A stretch of 64,000 nt of DNA from positions 1 to 64,000 of the forward strand of contig DASXKV010000015.1 of the NCBI GenBank assembly GCA_036496605.1, in the 5' to 3' direction. Under the pieces are notes generated by a model that did not search any database, was not told the DNA's origin, and saw only the letters and a program-made list of their open reading frames with translations. The position numbers and the translations under genes are program-made. Shown here piece by piece: positions 52,262 through 61,533 of the stretch. Every line of letters begins with the position of its first letter. Position 1 is the first letter of the stretch. Source of the stretch: Gemmatimonadaceae bacterium. Its GTDB lineage: Bacteria; Gemmatimonadota; Gemmatimonadetes; Gemmatimonadales; Gemmatimonadaceae.

Positions 52262-52346
52262 GATTCTGCACATAATCCGCAAAGGATAACAAACGTTAAG
52301 ATGTGTAGCTGAATTGGCGGATGAAGTCCTCGAAGCGCGCACCCGG

Positions 52347-53363
52347 CTATCGCCAACCGAGCGCGGGCGCGACGTGCGTCAGGATCGACTCGAGCACGTG
52401 CGCGTTGTATTCGACGCCGAGCGTGTTCGGCACCGTCAGAAGGAGCGTATCCGCTTCGGCGATAGCCTCATCCCCTCTCAGCTCTTCGACCAACACGTCT
52501 GGCTCGGCAGCATAGGACCGACCAAACACGGCCCGCATGTTATCGATGACGCCCACCTGATCGCTGCGTTCATCGCCACCGAAGTAGGCGCGGTCGCGAT
52601 CGTTCGTCAACGCGAAGATCGATCGCGACACCGAGACGCGCGGCTCGCGTGTATGCCCGGCCTCGCTCCAGGCTTTCCGGAAAACGCGGATCTGACGCGC
52701 CTGCTGGACGTGAAAGGGCTCGCCCGATTCGTCCGCCTTGAGCGTGGAGCTCTGCAGATTCATCCCATGCTGCGCCGCCCAAATCGCAGTCGCATTGGAG
52801 GCTGAGCCCCACCAGATGCGATCGCGCAGTCCCGGTGAATGCGGCTCGAGCCGAAGGAGCCCGGGTGGGTTCGGGAACATCGGTCTCGGGTTGGGCCGGG
52901 CGAACCCATTCCCTTTCAGCAGTTCGAGAAACACCTCGGCATGACGACGGCCCAGGTCCGCATCCGTTCCGCCTTCTGGCGGCGCGTAGCCGAAGTGACG
53001 CCAACCTTCGATGACCTGCTCCGGCGAGCCGCGGCTGATCCCAAGCTGGAGCCGGCCGTTGCTGATCACATCGGCCGCCCCCGCATCTTCGACCATGTAG
53101 AACGGATTCTCGTAGCGCATGTCGATCACGGCCGTTCCGATCTCGACGCGGCTGGTCCTGGCGCCGACGGCCGCAAGAAGCGGGAAGGGAGACGCGAGTT
53201 GCTGGGCAAAGTGATGGACGCGAAAGTATGCGCCATCCGCACCGAGCTCCTCGGCCGCCACAGCCAGCTCGATCGACTGCTGGAGAACATCGCGCGCGGA
53301 GCGCGCGGCGGATTGGCGCGACGCAGTCCAATGACCAAAGGATAGAAAGCCGATCTTCTTCAT
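52347..53363 (-). CDS. LLM-class flavin-dependent oxidoreductase
   Basis: The 338-residue protein is a bacterial luciferase-like monooxygenase: MKKIGFLSFGHW start, ELGADGAYFRVHHFAQQLAS (the HHF/EHH-type active-site strand), TSRVEIGTAVIDMRYENPFY, GAADVISNGRLQLGISRGSP, and WWGSASNATAIWAAQHGMNL. Such TIM-barrel enzymes use FMN or F420 with reductants from a partner. The ATG at 53363 is chosen because family members begin exactly there. No biosynthetic neighbours suggest a substrate. Confidence 0.9.
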   Translation of the reverse strand: MKKIGFLSFGHWTASRQSAARSARDVLQQSIELAVAAEELGADGAYFRVHHFAQQLASPFPLLAAVGARTSRVEIGTAVIDMRYENPFYMVEDAGAADVISNGRLQLGISRGSPEQVIEGWRHFGYAPPEGGTDADLGRRHAEVFLELLKGNGFARPNPRPMFPNPPGLLRLEPHSPGLRDRIWWGSASNATAIWAAQHGMNLQSSTLKADESGEPFHVQQARQIRVFRKAWSEAGHTREPRVSVSRSIFALTNDRDRAYFGGDERSDQVGVIDNMRAVFGRSYAAEPDVLVEELRGDEAIAEADTLLLTVPNTLGVEYNAHVLESILTHVAPALGWR

Positions 53364-53612
53364 GCACCCAAGACTGCTGGACTCGACGTCGCCGACGGAA
53401 CTATGACTGAGCGTTGAGTATACGTTAAAACGCCGTGCCAGGTTGACACGTGCTCTCACCAGGCCGACGATCGCCGAGCTGCGAGAGCCGGGGTTGACTG
53501 CTCTCCATACCCGATCCTTTAGACGAACCGATATGCGAGGGTGACTGCTTGCGCAATCGGACGGTTCAGCAATGACGTTCAAACATCCCATCGACAGAGA
53601 GGACCGGTGACA

Positions 53613-54323
53613 ATGCAACGCTCTCGCTCGCGTTTGGCACTCTTCGGACTTGCCGCGATGCTCGCCAGTTGTTCATCCGAGCCAACGTCGCCGGGAGGCA
53701 ACACGATTCGATTGACGGCGGCGCAGGCCGACCTCCTGGTCAGTCGGATCGGCCAGGTGGTCACGGCCACACCGGAGCTCGGGTGGCTCACCGACTCCGT
53801 CAATGTGATTCTTGGTGCTGGCGCGGCGGCGAGTTCCGTGAGTGTCGAGACGACGCTCACCAGCGATCCGTTCTACGCGGTGGGCCTCGAGCGCCGCTTC
53901 GTGGGATCGGGTATCAGCTTCACCACCCTGACATTCATTGCCTTCGATAGTCCGGACAATCCCACCAATTTCATCTTTGTTAATGGCTACGCGCCGTCGG
54001 CGACGACAGTGCCGCCCGAGTCAGTGAGCGGGAACTTCACCGCTGCAGTAAACCAGGAACTGTCCGGGTACGCCTTTCACCTTTCGGGTAATCAGGTAAC
54101 GACGTGGCATTCGTCCGCTGGCTCCGCCACGTTAGCGTCAGCGGGGACGAGTGGAGCATGCGCTCATTTCCAGGCGACTGGTGTCCAGTGCAGCGATGCG
54201 AGCCTGAGCGCCTCATTCACGATGGACGCTGGCGCCGACACAGCTGGTACAGTCATTTCGCACCGAACGGCGACGATGTCAGCGGCCACGGTGGCCGGAG
54301 TTCGTCTGACCTTCACGCCGTGA
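53613..54323 (+). CDS. Hypothetical lipoprotein
   Basis: The 236-residue product has a lipoprotein signal with lipobox LAAMLASC and a Ser/Thr/Ala-rich beta-type body (TLTSDPFYAVGLERRFVGSG; TFIAFDSPDNPTNFIFVNGY). No recognised domain. GAGG lies about 10 bases before the ATG. The next gene starts 9 bases after the stop, so the two form an operon of exported proteins. Function unknown. Confidence 0.65.
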   Translation: MQRSRSRLALFGLAAMLASCSSEPTSPGGNTIRLTAAQADLLVSRIGQVVTATPELGWLTDSVNVILGAGAAASSVSVETTLTSDPFYAVGLERRFVGSGISFTTLTFIAFDSPDNPTNFIFVNGYAPSATTVPPESVSGNFTAAVNQELSGYAFHLSGNQVTTWHSSAGSATLASAGTSGACAHFQATGVQCSDASLSASFTMDAGADTAGTVISHRTATMSAATVAGVRLTFTP

Positions 54324-54331
54324 GGTGAAGT

Positions 54332-55093
54332 GTGCGCCGGCTATTGCTCATGTCGTCTCTGATCGCGAGCACGCTGTCGGCGACCGGTGATCCTTTCGTC
54401 GGCAAATGGAAGTTCAGTCCGGACAAAAGCACCCTCATCGATCAGATGCGAGTCGAGCTGGCTGGGCCGAATAAGTACTCGCTCAACTTCGGCGGTGGCG
54501 TGGAGAACGTCGTCGCGGACGGCACGGATCAACCGGGCCTCGATGGAACAACCGTCTCCATCACCATCGACGCGCCAGACAGCTGGAAGATCGTTCGCAG
54601 GCTCAATGGTCGCCTGCTCGTCATCGGCATGTGGAAGCTTTCCGCGGATGGCAAGACTCTCCGCGATCACTTCACACAATATTCCACCGCTGGTGCGCCC
54701 TCTAGCACCGACGACGTGTATGAGCGGGCCGCGGGGACTTCAGGCTTCACGGGAAGCTGGGAAACGAGCCTGAAAATAGGAGTCTTCGAACTCCAGATCG
54801 GACCGTGGAAGCGTGACGGGCTTGCACTTGTAAACATTGGCGACGCGCACCGGACGCAAAGACTCAGATTCGATGGCAACGATTATCCGCTCACGGGTCC
54901 AAATCTGATGGCAGGTACAGTGTCGTCGGGACGCCGGCTCGACGAGCGAACGTTGGAAATTACAGAGAAGATCCAAGGCAAGGTCAGCGACACGCGGCGG
55001 ATCACGCTCTCTGCCGATCATAAGACACTAACGATGACGGTGTCTCCCGTGGGTCGAAGCAAACCAAACATCCTCGTCTTCGAGCGGGCGTAA
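54332..55093 (+). CDS. Hypothetical secreted lipocalin-like protein
   Basis: The 253-residue protein has a short leader (LLLMSSLIASTLSATGDP) and two similar beta-rich halves, each beginning with a short FVGKWKFSP or FTGSWETSL motif (residues 22 and 139) typical of lipocalin-like barrels in Acidobacteria and Gemmatimonadota. GTG start with GAGGTGAA just upstream. It follows the lipoprotein gene closely and is convergent with an ADOP permease; the gap holds one CGTTAGGC octamer (55146) but no evident terminator. Confidence 0.65.
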   Translation: MRRLLLMSSLIASTLSATGDPFVGKWKFSPDKSTLIDQMRVELAGPNKYSLNFGGGVENVVADGTDQPGLDGTTVSITIDAPDSWKIVRRLNGRLLVIGMWKLSADGKTLRDHFTQYSTAGAPSSTDDVYERAAGTSGFTGSWETSLKIGVFELQIGPWKRDGLALVNIGDAHRTQRLRFDGNDYPLTGPNLMAGTVSSGRRLDERTLEITEKIQGKVSDTRRITLSADHKTLTMTVSPVGRSKPNILVFERA

Positions 55094-55170
55094 GACTTTC
55101 GTGGCTCCTGAAGTCGAGCTCGTGCCCCGTTCTGTCACTCGGGCGCGTTAGGCGCAAACCTCGAGCGCGG

Positions 55171-57570
55171 CTATCCGCCGTCGCGCATCGCACCAACGGG
55201 ATCGATTCGCGCCGCGCGCCAGGCCGGCAGGAAGGTCGCGATGCCGGCCGCCACTGCCACGCCGAGGACCGCACCAGCCAGCGTCGCCGGATCGAGCGGC
55301 GCGACACCGAAGACCATCGCCCGCAGCTGGCGCTGCGCAATGACCGCCATGAGCAGTCCGCCGGCGGCGCCGCCGGCGAGCAACCAGGCGACGCGCGTCG
55401 CCAACTCCCACACGACGCGACTCGGCTCGGCGCCGAGCGCGATGCGGATCCCGATCTCGCGCCGGCGCGTCGTCACCGCGAGGGCGACGAGACCGTACAG
55501 GCCGATCACCGCCAGTATCACCGCCGCGAGGCCGAACGCGGAGATGAGGCTGGTCTGGAGCCGCGTCTCGTCGATCGTCGCGTCGAGATTGTCGTCGAGC
55601 GTCATGAGCCCGAACAGCGCGCGCGTCGGTTCCAGTCGCCTAACGGTGGCGCGGATCGCGCCGACGAGCGCGCGCGGATCGCCGCCGCTGCGAACGACGT
55701 ACTCCGGATCCGGCCAGTCGCCCGGCCCGAGACACATGTAGACGTACGGCACCGCAGGCGCGCGCAGGTTGTCCTCGCGAATGTCGTCGACGACCCCGAT
55801 GATCTCCGTATTCGGCGCGTCCGGGCGATCCTGCTCCCAGCGCAGAAAGCGACCGACGACACCGCGGCCATCGGCGTAGGTGGTGACGAAGCGCCGGTTG
55901 ACCAGCACCTTGGGGCCGCCGTTGCGCACGACGGCGAGGTCGGGGCAGGTCGTGCCGGCGACGAGCGGCGCAGCGAGCGCGGAGAAGTAGCCACTGGTGA
56001 CACTCCGCTCGCCGATGGTGAGCAAACTCTCATCACCGGTCCCAGTGGTGGTGAGGTCCTGGAGGTGGACGCGGTAGCGGATCGTCGCGTTCGACGCAGG
56101 AAGGAAGTTCGCGAAACCGACGCCGGTGACGCCCGGAAGATTCGCCAGCGCGCCGAGGAGATCACGCTGCATTCGTCCAACCGCGGCACGGTCCTCGTCC
56201 CATGCGGCGCCGACGTGGAAGGTGACGCTGTGCGACGCGTCGAACCCCGGATTCTCGTGCGTGAGGTTGTAGTAGCTCCGAAGCATCAGCGCGGTACTGC
56301 ACAAGAGCAGCGTCGCTATGGCAATCTGGCCGGCGACGAGCACACCCTGTCCGCGCCACGCTGACGATGTTCCGCGGCCCGCTCGCGAAATCGCCGCCGC
56401 GATGGCGCCGCGTGTCGCACGCCACGCCGGGAGCGCACCGCAGGCCAGCGCTGCCCCGACTCCGCACAGCGACGCGATCGCGAGCGCTCGCCAGTCGACA
56501 CCGATGCCGGTCGACCGTGGGAGCGATGCGAGCCGCGCCGACCCCACGCGCAGGAGCACGACGTCCGCGGCGACCGCGAGCACGATCGCCATGGCGGCAA
56601 TGATTAAAACTTCCTGAACGATCCCCGCGACGACCTGACCGCGCGTCGCGCCGAGGAAGCCCCGGATCGCCAGCTCGTGCTCTCGCTGCTGGAGCTGGGC
56701 GAGCATCAGGCCGGCCGTATTGGCGACGGCGATCAGCAGCAGCATCGCCACGGAGCCGAGGACGAAGAGGAGCGGCTGGCGGACGTCGCCGACGCGCGAG
56801 CTCGCGAGGTCGGTCACCTGCGCGGACCAATTCTTGTCCGTGGCGGGGAACTCCTCCCCGAGCTCCGCCTGCACACGCGCGAGGTCCCGCTGGGCAGCGG
56901 CGATGGTGACGCCGGGCTTCATGCGTCCGACGCCGGTGAGAAAGCGCGCGTCGCGCGTGGCGAGCATGCGGGGCCAGGGCTGCGCCGGGATCCAGAGGTC
57001 GATCCCGTTAGGCGCGAAGTCCCGAGGCATCACGCCGACGATCGGATAGCTCTGACCCGCGAGGAGGAGACGTCGGCCGAGCACGTCCTGGCGACGCTGA
57101 TACCGGCGCTCCCAGAGATGATCACTGATGACCGCAGCTGCCGGGCCGCCGGCGACCTCCTCGTTGGGCGTGAAGGTCCGGCCGACTGTAGGGCGCACGC
57201 CGTACACCGCGAAGAATCGGGCCGACGTCCGCCGCGAGGCGAGTCGCTCCGGAACGTCGCCGCTCGTCTCGGTGACGTTCTCGGCGTAGCTCCCGGAGAT
57301 TGACACGAAGGTTCGATTACGGCGGTTCCAATCCTCGAGGCGGCCCGGAGCGAGCAGGCCAGTTGCCTCGCTCTTGGCGGAATTGGCCTCCATGACGAGG
57401 ACGAGACGGTCGGGCTCGGGGTAGGGAAGGGGCTTGAGGACCGTCGCGTCGACGATGGAGAATACGCCGGTCGTCGCTGCGATCCCGGCGCCAAGGACGA
57501 CGATGGCCGCGATGGCGAATCCGGGGCGGCGGACGAGTGATCGCACGGCCTGCTTCCAGGGTCGGATCAT
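55171..57570 (-). CDS. ADOP-family ABC transporter permease
   Basis: The 799-residue permease shows TM1 (AIAAIVVLGAGIAATTGVFS), periplasmic domain 1 (VRPTVGRTFTPNEEVAGGPA; IVGVMPRDFAPNGIDLWIPA), FtsX domain 1 (MLLLIAVANTAGLMLAQLQQ; ELAIRGFLGATRGQVVAGI), periplasmic domain 2 and FtsX domain 2 (GLYGLVALAVTTRRREIGIR; IALGAEPSRVVWEL). It ends IDPVGAMRDGG. It is the shortest ADOP in the window, with a reduced second periplasmic domain. It lies downstream of the ABC-2 exporter genes on the same strand but 150 bases away, with no apparent coupling. Confidence 0.92.
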   Translation of the reverse strand: MIRPWKQAVRSLVRRPGFAIAAIVVLGAGIAATTGVFSIVDATVLKPLPYPEPDRLVLVMEANSAKSEATGLLAPGRLEDWNRRNRTFVSISGSYAENVTETSGDVPERLASRRTSARFFAVYGVRPTVGRTFTPNEEVAGGPAAAVISDHLWERRYQRRQDVLGRRLLLAGQSYPIVGVMPRDFAPNGIDLWIPAQPWPRMLATRDARFLTGVGRMKPGVTIAAAQRDLARVQAELGEEFPATDKNWSAQVTDLASSRVGDVRQPLLFVLGSVAMLLLIAVANTAGLMLAQLQQREHELAIRGFLGATRGQVVAGIVQEVLIIAAMAIVLAVAADVVLLRVGSARLASLPRSTGIGVDWRALAIASLCGVGAALACGALPAWRATRGAIAAAISRAGRGTSSAWRGQGVLVAGQIAIATLLLCSTALMLRSYYNLTHENPGFDASHSVTFHVGAAWDEDRAAVGRMQRDLLGALANLPGVTGVGFANFLPASNATIRYRVHLQDLTTTGTGDESLLTIGERSVTSGYFSALAAPLVAGTTCPDLAVVRNGGPKVLVNRRFVTTYADGRGVVGRFLRWEQDRPDAPNTEIIGVVDDIREDNLRAPAVPYVYMCLGPGDWPDPEYVVRSGGDPRALVGAIRATVRRLEPTRALFGLMTLDDNLDATIDETRLQTSLISAFGLAAVILAVIGLYGLVALAVTTRRREIGIRIALGAEPSRVVWELATRVAWLLAGGAAGGLLMAVIAQRQLRAMVFGVAPLDPATLAGAVLGVAVAAGIATFLPAWRAARIDPVGAMRDGG

Positions 57571-57723
57571 CGTGAGTCGAGGTCAACGGTGAGTGGCGAC
57601 TGCGTCAGCTGCATCCATCAGACAATGCCAAAGGCCGGTGCGTTGTGTTCAAGAAGGTGTCCACGACAATCTGATCGCCGATTGAAAACGAATTCGTGAT
57701 TCAATAGGCTCAAAGCGGTGGGA

Positions 57724-58557
57724 TTAGAAATCGCGGCGCGACAAGCGCGACAACGCCGCTCCCACAACGCAGACGGCAAAGAGGCCGGCGTAGAGCAGGG
57801 CTTGGTTGCTCGGAATCGAGACGTTCGCAAACGGCGAAAAGGACAGTGATCCCGCCAGCGGTGTTTGCATCTCGAACGCCGCTCGGCGCCACAGCGATTC
57901 GCTCGGCATCAGCAGGCTCGTGACTACACCGAGCGTCACGATGTGCTCACTCTGCGAAAAGCCACTCACCTGCTCGAGCCAACCTCCCATGAACGCCACG
58001 GCTTGTAACCCAAGCGCGAGCACGCCCACCGTGAGCGTCGTGAATCGCGTCCCCAGGTAGAACGTCACCGCCAACACGAGCACGCACTCACCGCTCATGA
58101 GCAAGAATCCGCGAACAGGATGCTCGGGTAACACACCGGTGGCCGCGTACGCGACGGCGATGGTTCCACAAAAGGTGAGCGCAACGAAGGCAATGATCAT
58201 CGCCACGAAGCCGACGAACTTGCCACCCAGAATCTGCCAACGCGCGATCGGTTTCGTCGCGATTGCCTGGATCGTTCCGGACGTGATCTCGCCGGCGATG
58301 GTGTCGATCGATGTCAGGATCGTCATCACCACGGCCAGCAGATCGCACGTGTACAATCCCACCATGAGCATGCCGCTCTCGACCTGGTATCGCACGAAGG
58401 GCGACATCGGCCGACTCTGGAATTCAAGAACTTGTAATCGGAGCGCGATGGCGAAGATTGCCAGGAGTATCGCCGCAGCCGCGAGGGCGGTCCACAGAAT
58501 TCGTCGGCGAGCGGCCTCGCGAAAAGTGACGCCCGCCATGATCCAGAGCGGTCTCAC
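57724..58557 (-). CDS. ABC-2 type transporter permease
   Basis: The 277-residue membrane protein has six hydrophobic segments and the ABC-2 layout (VTFREAARRRILWTALAAAA; SIDTIAGEITSGTIQAIATK, the coupling-helix region; LALGLQAVAFMGGW). It overlaps the ATPase gene by four bases (ATGA) and should form the transmembrane part of that exporter. Related systems move lipids, drugs or bacteriocins, or release gliding and NosFY-like factors; the cargo is not evident. Confidence 0.88.
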   Translation of the reverse strand: MRPLWIMAGVTFREAARRRILWTALAAAAILLAIFAIALRLQVLEFQSRPMSPFVRYQVESGMLMVGLYTCDLLAVVMTILTSIDTIAGEITSGTIQAIATKPIARWQILGGKFVGFVAMIIAFVALTFCGTIAVAYAATGVLPEHPVRGFLLMSGECVLVLAVTFYLGTRFTTLTVGVLALGLQAVAFMGGWLEQVSGFSQSEHIVTLGVVTSLLMPSESLWRRAAFEMQTPLAGSLSFSPFANVSIPSNQALLYAGLFAVCVVGAALSRLSRRDF

Positions 58558-59486
58558 AAACCTCGGTCCTCTCCGACGAGTTGCATGAATGTTTCTTCCA
58601 ACGACGTGGGTGCCGGAGAGAACTCAAAGACCTCGGCGCCGCTCAGCGCCAGCCGACGCACTATCTCCGGGAGAACGTCCTCTGACGAGACGTCAAAGGT
58701 GTATTCATCCACCTGCGCGCTCGGACGAATCGGCGAGGTTACGTACACGGCGAGATGATCGAAAATCGCAGGTGGCATGTTCCGGGCTCGGAGGCGTATC
58801 CGGCGCTCGCTTCCGTTGCCGGATGCGGTGAGCTCCCGACTTGCGACGATCTCGCCGTTATTAATGAACGCGACACGGTCGCACGTCACTTCGATCTCGC
58901 TCAAGAGATGCGAATTGAGGAAGACGGTCACTCCGCGGTCGCGTTGACCACGGATGATGTCTCTCACCAATCGTCGTCCCATGGGATCGAGTCCCGAGGT
59001 CGGCTCGTCGAGGAACAGGATGCGCGGTTCGTGCATCAGCGCCTGCGCGAGTCCGAGTCGCTGCAACATGCCCTTCGAGAATCCGCGCAGACGGCGACGC
59101 GCGTGCGCCGCGATGCCGACGAGCTCCAGCACTTCGGGTGCTCTCCCTCGGGCGCTCGCGGTTGTCATCCCGGCGAGCCGCCCATGAAGCTCGAGTAGCT
59201 CGCTTGCCGTCAGCCACTCGTAGAACCGAAAGTCCTCCGGCAGGAAACCGATTTGACGCCGGACCTCGACGTCTCCGATGGGAGCGCCGAGCACCGTTCC
59301 GCTGCCGGCCGTCGGCCTAACGAGTCCGAGCAGCATCTTGATCGACGTACTTTTTCCTGCGCCGTTAGGGCCGAGGAATCCGAAGATCTCACCTTCGCGT
59401 ACACGCAGCGTCAGGTTGCGGACGGCGATCTGATGGCCGAACGCCTTGCGCAGGCTGTGCGTCTCGATTGCGACTGCCTCACGCAT
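58554..59486 (-). CDS. ABC transporter ATP-binding protein
   Basis: The 310-residue ATPase has Walker A GPNGAGKS near residue 40, Q-loop IGFLPEDFRFYEW, signature FSKGMLQRLGLAQALMHEPR, Walker B ILFLDEPTSGLD and the switch His in LNSHLLSEIE, followed by a C-terminal regulatory part of about 90 residues. The start at 59486 is chosen because it overlaps the upstream stop (TGATG) and gives the usual N-terminus. With the downstream permease it forms one exporter. Confidence 0.93.
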   Translation of the reverse strand: MREAVAIETHSLRKAFGHQIAVRNLTLRVREGEIFGFLGPNGAGKSTSIKMLLGLVRPTAGSGTVLGAPIGDVEVRRQIGFLPEDFRFYEWLTASELLELHGRLAGMTTASARGRAPEVLELVGIAAHARRRLRGFSKGMLQRLGLAQALMHEPRILFLDEPTSGLDPMGRRLVRDIIRGQRDRGVTVFLNSHLLSEIEVTCDRVAFINNGEIVASRELTASGNGSERRIRLRARNMPPAIFDHLAVYVTSPIRPSAQVDEYTFDVSSEDVLPEIVRRLALSGAEVFEFSPAPTSLEETFMQLVGEDRGL

Positions 59487-60421
59487 CAGTTCACCGAAGC
59501 GGCGAGCGAGGCGGCGTCGGCAGAGCTTCCATAACCGGTGATCGTGAACACGATGCCGTCGCTGAGCCACGCCAGCACGTAGGTTGGTCCTCGGCGGCCC
59601 CCAGTGATCATGAGCATTGCCGGTGCGCCACCCACCGAGGTGAGCACGTACGATCGCATGAATCTCGGTGGGGCGATCGTCACCGCGGCCGGCCAGCCGA
59701 AGAGTCTTCGGAAGTCGCGTGATTGATTTGGGCTCATTCCGGACAGCTCCAAGGCAACCGTCATGACTGCTGCGGTATCGAGTGCTGGAGGCACCGTGAT
59801 AGCCGCGAGCGGGGTCTCCGTGAGCACGATGCAATTGCCATTGTCAGTGGATGGCGGTGGCGGCCCCTGTATTTGAGCTTGAATCGTGTTGGCGACCGGT
59901 GCGGGACAGTTCCCAAACTCGGCGCGCACGCTACGCGGCGTCATGAGCGAGATCGGCGCGTTATCGAGCGAAGAGGGCAGGGAAGTCCGCGGAAAACCGG
60001 CTTCGGCGAGTAGTGTGCGCAGCTGGTCGCCTCGCACACGGGTCTCGACGCGATGCGCTCCGGTCACGAGGAGCTTGGCCGCATCGCTGCGACCGTGCAG
60101 AGTGCGAACGCGAAAACCGGCGACGCGACTCGCTTCGACAACGTCTCTCATCGCGGTGTCTGGTTCATCGCGGAAGACAGTCGTGGACTCTGCAACGATG
60201 CCGGCGACGACATCTTGCAGTTGTCGAGTGTTCGAGCCGCCGACCGTGGTCACCGCCGCGTTCACCGCTGCCGGTCGCGCGGTGCGGAGCGACGCGATGA
60301 ACCGACTTCCGATTGACTGGTTCTGAACACGCAACGCGAGCGTGCCAACAACCACCACGAGGACCGCAAGGCGCCCGACGCCACGACGCCAGCCACCGCG
60401 TGATACCGTTCCGCTGATCAT
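59486..60421 (-). CDS. Hypothetical exported protein of the ABC operon
   Basis: The 311-residue protein has one N-terminal TM or signal segment (GRLAVLVVVVGTLALRVQNQ) and an extracytoplasmic body with SNTRQLQDVVAGIVAESTTV, two cysteines (FGNCPAPV and NGNCIVLTE) and a C-terminal sheet (PTYVLAWLSDGIVFTITGYG). It resembles anti-sigma-like or transporter-accessory proteins only in layout. Its stop overlaps the ATPase start, so it is the first gene of the exporter operon and probably its accessory or sensor. Confidence 0.65.
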   Translation of the reverse strand: MISGTVSRGGWRRGVGRLAVLVVVVGTLALRVQNQSIGSRFIASLRTARPAAVNAAVTTVGGSNTRQLQDVVAGIVAESTTVFRDEPDTAMRDVVEASRVAGFRVRTLHGRSDAAKLLVTGAHRVETRVRGDQLRTLLAEAGFPRTSLPSSLDNAPISLMTPRSVRAEFGNCPAPVANTIQAQIQGPPPPSTDNGNCIVLTETPLAAITVPPALDTAAVMTVALELSGMSPNQSRDFRRLFGWPAAVTIAPPRFMRSYVLTSVGGAPAMLMITGGRRGPTYVLAWLSDGIVFTITGYGSSADAASLAASVN

Positions 60422-60637
60422 GGCGCGAGCACCGCCCTGCCTCGTGTAACGGGAGATTGTCCAGCATTTGTATCTAGTCGCGGGAAGCTGTCACCACGAT
60501 GACAGCGAGTACTTTTCGGTGGCGACACCCCATTAGCCCGTGCGAACGCAGCTCCGCCACAGCGCGGGCCCGAAATTCTCGAATCGTTAAGTCTCCACAA
60601 AGCACAACGCTGTCGCAGCAGGGGAAGGAAGACATCA

Positions 60638-61399
60638 ATGACTGATTCTATTCGGCGACGACCGTCGCTTGCCGAGCGTGGGCGCCAATTCCTCGTGGCG
60701 AGGTTCAACCGAAAGTCGCAGCTCGGCATCGGCCTCACGGCGGCCGTGGTCGTCTGTGCTCTCGCCATCTGGGCGTTTAGCGGTCTGCTGGATGCGATTC
60801 TCGACAACGATGCGCTCGTGCGCTGGGACGCCATCGTCGAAGGATGGTTCCACACGCATGCAACACCGACTGGGCTCGCGATCTTGAATGCCGTGACGCA
60901 GCTCGGATCACCTGGCGTGGCAGTCGTTGTCACGGTCGTCGCGATCTATCTCTGGCGTAAGCGCGTCTTTCTACTGCTCTGGACCTGGCTCGGCGCAATT
61001 CTCGGTGGGCTGCTGATTGAGCATGTGCTGAAGAACACAGTCCACCGATCACGTCCACAATACGCGGCCGCGTATCTCCATGGCCAGTCGTACAGCTTCC
61101 CGAGTGGCCACACCATGGCGTCGACGATTTGCTATCTGCTCCTCGCGTTTCTCATCTGGTCGCATCCATCGACGAGACCAACTGTCAGGCGCGGGGCATT
61201 GATCGTGGCCGCTGCCGTCATCACTGCGGTCGGCTTCAGTCGCCTCTATCTTGGCGTGCACTATCCATCCGACGTGCTCGGAGGCCTCCTCGCTGGTATC
61301 GGATGGCTCGGGGTGTGCGGGGCCACCAGACGTTTTTTCGCCGCGCGAGACGGACTGCTCGATGGTGGATGGCGGCGCCCAACACTCGAGAGCGAATAG
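60638..61399 (+). CDS. PAP2-family membrane phosphatase
   Basis: The 253-residue protein has about six TM helices and the three PAP2 motifs: KNTVHRSRP (KX6RP), SFPSGHTM (PSGH) and SRLYLGVHYPSDVLGG (SRX5HX3D). The residues for phosphoenzyme formation are all present, so it should dephosphorylate a lipid pyrophosphate or phosphatidate, for example undecaprenyl pyrophosphate, in the membrane. GGAAGG lies shortly before the ATG. It is divergent from the ABC exporter operon, with a 216-base shared upstream region. Confidence 0.92.
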   Translation: MTDSIRRRPSLAERGRQFLVARFNRKSQLGIGLTAAVVVCALAIWAFSGLLDAILDNDALVRWDAIVEGWFHTHATPTGLAILNAVTQLGSPGVAVVVTVVAIYLWRKRVFLLLWTWLGAILGGLLIEHVLKNTVHRSRPQYAAAYLHGQSYSFPSGHTMASTICYLLLAFLIWSHPSTRPTVRRGALIVAAAVITAVGFSRLYLGVHYPSDVLGGLLAGIGWLGVCGATRRFFAARDGLLDGGWRRPTLESE

Positions 61400-61533
61400 A
61401 AACGACGTCCGCCAAAGTGCTTCTGAAGAAGCAGAATTAGCGACACGACAGGCGGTAAGCCTCCTGTAAGGTACGGGAGCTACTGTACGATTCGTCCATA
61501 CGAACGCCACAGTCAGGTCGTTCCGCCTACTCG

